NCBI GenBank assembly: GCA_016929205.1
Contig: JAFGJF010000671.1
Span: 1-16,046, forward strand
Direction of reading: 5' to 3'
Length of the DNA: 16,046 bases
DNA from: Anaerolineae bacterium
GTDB taxonomy: Bacteria; Chloroflexota; Anaerolineae; JAFGEY01
The translations under genes and the position numbers were made by a program. Below are positions 13,643-16,046 of the stretch, in pieces. Position 1 is the first letter of the stretch. Each line of letters starts with the position of its first letter. Under the pieces are notes generated by a model. That model was given only the letters and a program-made list of their open reading frames with translations, did no database searches and was not told the DNA's origin.

Positions 13643-15346
13643 TTAAATAGACTCGTTTTCCTCCGGTGCCGCCAACCGGACAACCAGATCCTCCAGATCC
13701 AACGCCTGGCGCATCTGTTCGGCTGCCGTGCGCAGCATCGTCTCCAGGTCCAGCGTCTCGCGGACGCGGCCGCCCACCTGGCCGATCAGCCGCTCGCGGG
13801 CCTCACGGCGCTGCGCATCGCGGTAGAGCTGCGCGCCCTCCAGGGCCACGTTGAGCTGATCGGTGATCGCCATCAGCAGGTCGATCTCGGCCGTCGTCCA
13901 GGCGCTGCCGTCGGCCTTGCGCCCATCGATCACGCCCACGACCTGGTCGCGCACCCGGATCGGAATGGCCAACGTCGTGCCGTCGTCGTTCAAAGCCTGC
14001 ACGCCATCGTTGAGAGCCGCCTCCATTTCGGGCCGCCACAGGTCGCCGGCAGGCACGATCTCGCGGCCGTCGTCGTAAAAGCCCAGAGCGCGCTGCGCTT
14101 GCAGCAGGCGCTGCCAGGCCTCGCGGGTCTGCTGTCCCAGAGCGCGGCGCTCGGTCTCGAGACTGGCCTCGACCTGCTGCAGCAGTTGAGCGTTGCCGAT
14201 CGCCATCGCTATCTGGTCGGACAGCGTTTGCAGCACGTCCACATCCTCTTTAGCAAAAGCTTGTGATTCGGTGCTTTGCACATCCAGCACGCCCACCACC
14301 TCACCACGCACGCGCAGCGGCGCGGCCATCTCGGAATGGGTATCCGGCAGGTCGGGGTTGTCAAAAAAGACGGCGTCCTCACCGACGTCCAGAACGATGC
14401 GCTCTATCCCGCGCGCGGCCACGTAACCGACAATGCCCTCTGCGCCGACGCGCAAGCGGTGCCCGTGTTCCAACATCCGCCGCCCACCCTCGCTCGAAGC
14501 CGCTTGCAGGACCATCCACTCGCCGCTTTCGTCCCGCATAAAGAGGCCGATGTGGTAAAAACCAAACTGCTCGCCGATCGCATTCACGATGCGCGGCAGC
14601 AGCCGGGTCAGGTCTCCTTGCGCCGACTGCGCCTCGCGGGCTACGGCCGTCGCCGCCCCCAGGTAGCCGGTGCGCCGGGCCAGCTCGCGAGAACGCTCGC
14701 TGATCTGCGATTCCAGGCTGGCCCGGCGTTCTTCCACCTCCCTGGCGAGGGCACGACTCTGATCCAGAGCGATACCGAGACGCGGAAACAGGTAATTGAT
14801 CGCGCTGAGCAGCAACGTGCCGATCAACAGGACCACAGCCGTATTGGTCAACCAGCCGACAAGGTTGGTGGAATGGACCTCATTCTCGGGTGGGATGCTG
14901 ACCATGCCGGTAGAAAAGGCAACAGCAAGCACCCCCAGGGTGATCAGGACGAGCACCAGACCAAACCATCCTTCCCGCCGGCCAAACAACAAGGCGGCGA
15001 TCAACGGAACGGCCAACAGGAAAAGCCGCCCGCTCCCGCCACGCCCATCCTGAAAGAAATCGAGCAAGCCGACAAGATAGATCATAAAAATGAGAAGCCC
15101 GGCCTGCAGCCGGTAGGGCACGCGAGACCAGAAAGCAAACAGGAGAATCAGGCCATACGATACCAGGTAGACCGGGATCAACCACATATCGCCGGTTAGA
15201 TAGGCAGAATATCCTCCGCCGAGAACCGCGACAACAGTCACAACAGCCAGCACGCGATAGATGCGGTGAATCAGCTGCTCCCGCAACATACTTATCTCCT
15301 CAGGCGTTGACATTTCCGGCTGTCTTGTCTCTGCTGGATTGCTCAT
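13643..15346 (-). CDS. Six-helix membrane protein with tandem GAF domains, no output domain
   Basis: 567 residues. A polar N-terminus is followed by about six hydrophobic segments (29-47, 54-73, 80-97, 107-123, 126-145, 163-185), a coiled coil (about 192-227, with ISERSRELARRTGYLG), GAF-A (about 240-390, with FGFYHIGLFMRD, VFFDNPDLPDTHSEM and VVGVLDVQSTE), linker EAWQRLLQAQRALGF, compact GAF-B (about 436-510, with VRDQVVGVIDGRKADG) and the common stub (513-558) ending soon after VVRLA. There are no catalytic or DNA-binding motifs. GAF-A is of the same class as in the 4439-6187 and 6184-7884 proteins, while the membrane bundle is different in sequence. The 3' third of the gene is nearly identical in places to that of the 10399-12576 receptor gene. 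The ATG follows AGGAG nine bases upstream, overlapping the end of the preceding gene region, with a six-base gap between the two genes. Confidence 0.9.
   Translation of the reverse strand: MSNPAETRQPEMSTPEEISMLREQLIHRIYRVLAVVTVVAVLGGGYSAYLTGDMWLIPVYLVSYGLILLFAFWSRVPYRLQAGLLIFMIYLVGLLDFFQDGRGGSGRLFLLAVPLIAALLFGRREGWFGLVLVLITLGVLAVAFSTGMVSIPPENEVHSTNLVGWLTNTAVVLLIGTLLLSAINYLFPRLGIALDQSRALAREVEERRASLESQISERSRELARRTGYLGAATAVAREAQSAQGDLTRLLPRIVNAIGEQFGFYHIGLFMRDESGEWMVLQAASSEGGRRMLEHGHRLRVGAEGIVGYVAARGIERIVLDVGEDAVFFDNPDLPDTHSEMAAPLRVRGEVVGVLDVQSTESQAFAKEDVDVLQTLSDQIAMAIGNAQLLQQVEASLETERRALGQQTREAWQRLLQAQRALGFYDDGREIVPAGDLWRPEMEAALNDGVQALNDDGTTLAIPIRVRDQVVGVIDGRKADGSAWTTAEIDLLMAITDQLNVALEGAQLYRDAQRREARERLIGQVGGRVRETLDLETMLRTAAEQMRQALDLEDLVVRLAAPEENESI
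13806..13852. repeat. 47-base exact repeat, copy 2
   Basis: Second copy of the segment at 10580-10626, in the corresponding position of the paralogous GAF gene and in the same orientation. Confidence 0.85.
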
Positions 15347-15352
15347 ACGATC

Positions 15353-16046
15353 CTACTCCTGTTTGCCGCCATCTTGCGCCGACTGTCGCGGCGTCGCCAA
15401 GCGAATCACCAGGTCGCCCAAATTCAAGGCCTGGCGAATCTCGCCCGTCGCCGTGCGCAGCATCGTTTCCAGATCCAAACTCTCACGGATGCGCCCGGTC
15501 ACCTGGCCGATTATCTGTTCGCGCAAGGCACGACGCTGCGTCTCACGATAGAGCCGCCCACCTTCGAGAGCCACGCCCAACTGCTCGGCCAGCGCCTGCA
15601 GCATCTCGCGCTGCTCCGCCGACCACGCCCCGGTGCCATCCGGCAGGTGAGCGTCGATCACGGCGACCACCTGGTCGCGAGCCACAATCGGCACGGCCAG
15701 CGCCCTGTCGCCGCCGGAGGCCGGTTTGCCGCTGCGCACCGCCTCGCTCATCTCGGCATCCCAGGTCTCGCCCGCCGGGGCCAGGCCGCCGCCATCCTCG
15801 ACAAAACCCAGGTCGGGCTGCTCCAAAAGCAGGGCCTGCCACGCTTCGCGGGACAGCTCGCCGTAGGCGCGGCGCTCCGCGTCCAGGCTGACCTGCACCT
15901 GCCCGAACAGCCGCGCGTTGCTGATCGCCGTCGCCACCTGGTCGGCGACAGTCTGCATCACGGCAATGTCCGCCTCGTCGAACGCGGCTGCCTGCGCACT
16001 TTGCACCGTCATCGCCCCAATGACGACGCCGCGGGCGCGCAAGGGC
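15353..16046 (-). CDS. GAF-sensor family protein, C-terminal part (runs off right edge)
   Basis: About 231 residues are visible and the frame stays open to the edge. Counting from the first full codon at 16045, the segment begins inside GAF-A (PLRARGVVIGAMTVQS), then has the helix DQVATAISNARLF, the linker EAWQALLLEQPDLGF, compact GAF-B (ALAVPIVARDQVVAVIDAHLPDG to GVALEGGRLYRETQRR) and the common C-terminal stub (REQIIGQVTGRIRESLDLETMLRT to LVIRLA), ending without an output domain. The codon at 16040-16042 is TTG and lies in the middle of a GAF strand, so it is not a start. The GAMTVQS strand is the version found in the two Cache-HAMP receptors, whereas the membrane-bundle proteins have GVLDVQS. 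I therefore predict a Cache-HAMP input upstream, outside the window. The stop lies six bases before the next gene. Confidence 0.85.
   Translation of the reverse strand, partial: PLRARGVVIGAMTVQSAQAAAFDEADIAVMQTVADQVATAISNARLFGQVQVSLDAERRAYGELSREAWQALLLEQPDLGFVEDGGGLAPAGETWDAEMSEAVRSGKPASGGDRALAVPIVARDQVVAVIDAHLPDGTGAWSAEQREMLQALAEQLGVALEGGRLYRETQRRALREQIIGQVTGRIRESLDLETMLRTATGEIRQALNLGDLVIRLATPRQSAQDGGKQE

Noticed and set aside
13615..13683. Upstream start for the ABC_sub_bind lipoprotein
   Set aside because: It would overlap the preceding gene by 41 bases and put a long polar tail before the signal peptide. The ATG at 13614 has a good ribosome site.
15353..16042. A complete small GAF gene starting at 16042
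   Set aside because: The codon is TTG in the middle of a GAF strand and the frame stays open to the window edge, so the gene is a fragment.
570..16046. Phytochrome-like bilin-binding GAF domains or histidine kinases
   Set aside because: I could not find the usual chromophore cysteine context, nor H, N or G boxes, in any of the GAF proteins.

Overview
The window is one block of minus-strand genes that read right to left without a break. Every neighbouring pair either overlaps (by 4 or 8 bases) or is separated by 6 to 49 bases, so it looks like the inside of one long operon that continues past both edges. There is no plus-strand gene, tRNA, rRNA, CRISPR array or insertion sequence that I can support. 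GAF-sensor proteins of this type, GC-rich coding sequence and the diterpene gene pair suggest a Chloroflexota bacterium. That placement is an inference from family resemblance, not from a marker gene.

Layout in order of transcription (right to left): a partial GAF protein (15353 to the right edge); a six-helix membrane GAF protein (13643-15346); a lipoprotein of the ABC_sub_bind family (12604-13614); a Cache-HAMP-GAF receptor (10399-12576); a tuberculosinol-synthase-like enzyme (9414-10373); a class II diterpene cyclase (7881-9368); two membrane GAF proteins (6184-7884 and 4439-6187); an NMT1/THI5-like lipoprotein (3403-4446); a large Cache-HAMP-GAF receptor (570-3353); and the N-terminal part of another membrane GAF protein (1-573).

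Two things stand out. First, the two enzymes in the middle resemble, over their full length, the Mycobacterium tuberculosis pair Rv3377c/Rv3378c, which makes tuberculosinol-type diterpenes from geranylgeranyl diphosphate. A related pair is known from the chloroflexote Herpetosiphon (kolavenyl diphosphate synthase and kolavelool synthase). The second enzyme has Gly at the position of the essential Asp34 of Rv3378c, and the first has a DxDE instead of a DxDD motif. Second, the enzymes are flanked by two copies of the same three-gene sensory unit: membrane GAF protein, solute-binding lipoprotein, Cache-HAMP-GAF receptor. The lipoprotein comes from an unrelated family in each copy, and no ABC permease or ATPase is present.

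The GAF proteins share a C-terminal cassette (GAF-A, a compact GAF-B, then a short segment resembling the start of a third GAF domain). None carries a histidine kinase, GGDEF, phosphatase or DNA-binding output. My working model, which is inference, is a multi-receptor sensory array whose lipoproteins present ligands to the membrane receptors, co-expressed with a small diterpenoid pathway. The diterpenoid could be a membrane component, a secreted product or a signal. The output partner and the GGPP synthase would lie elsewhere.
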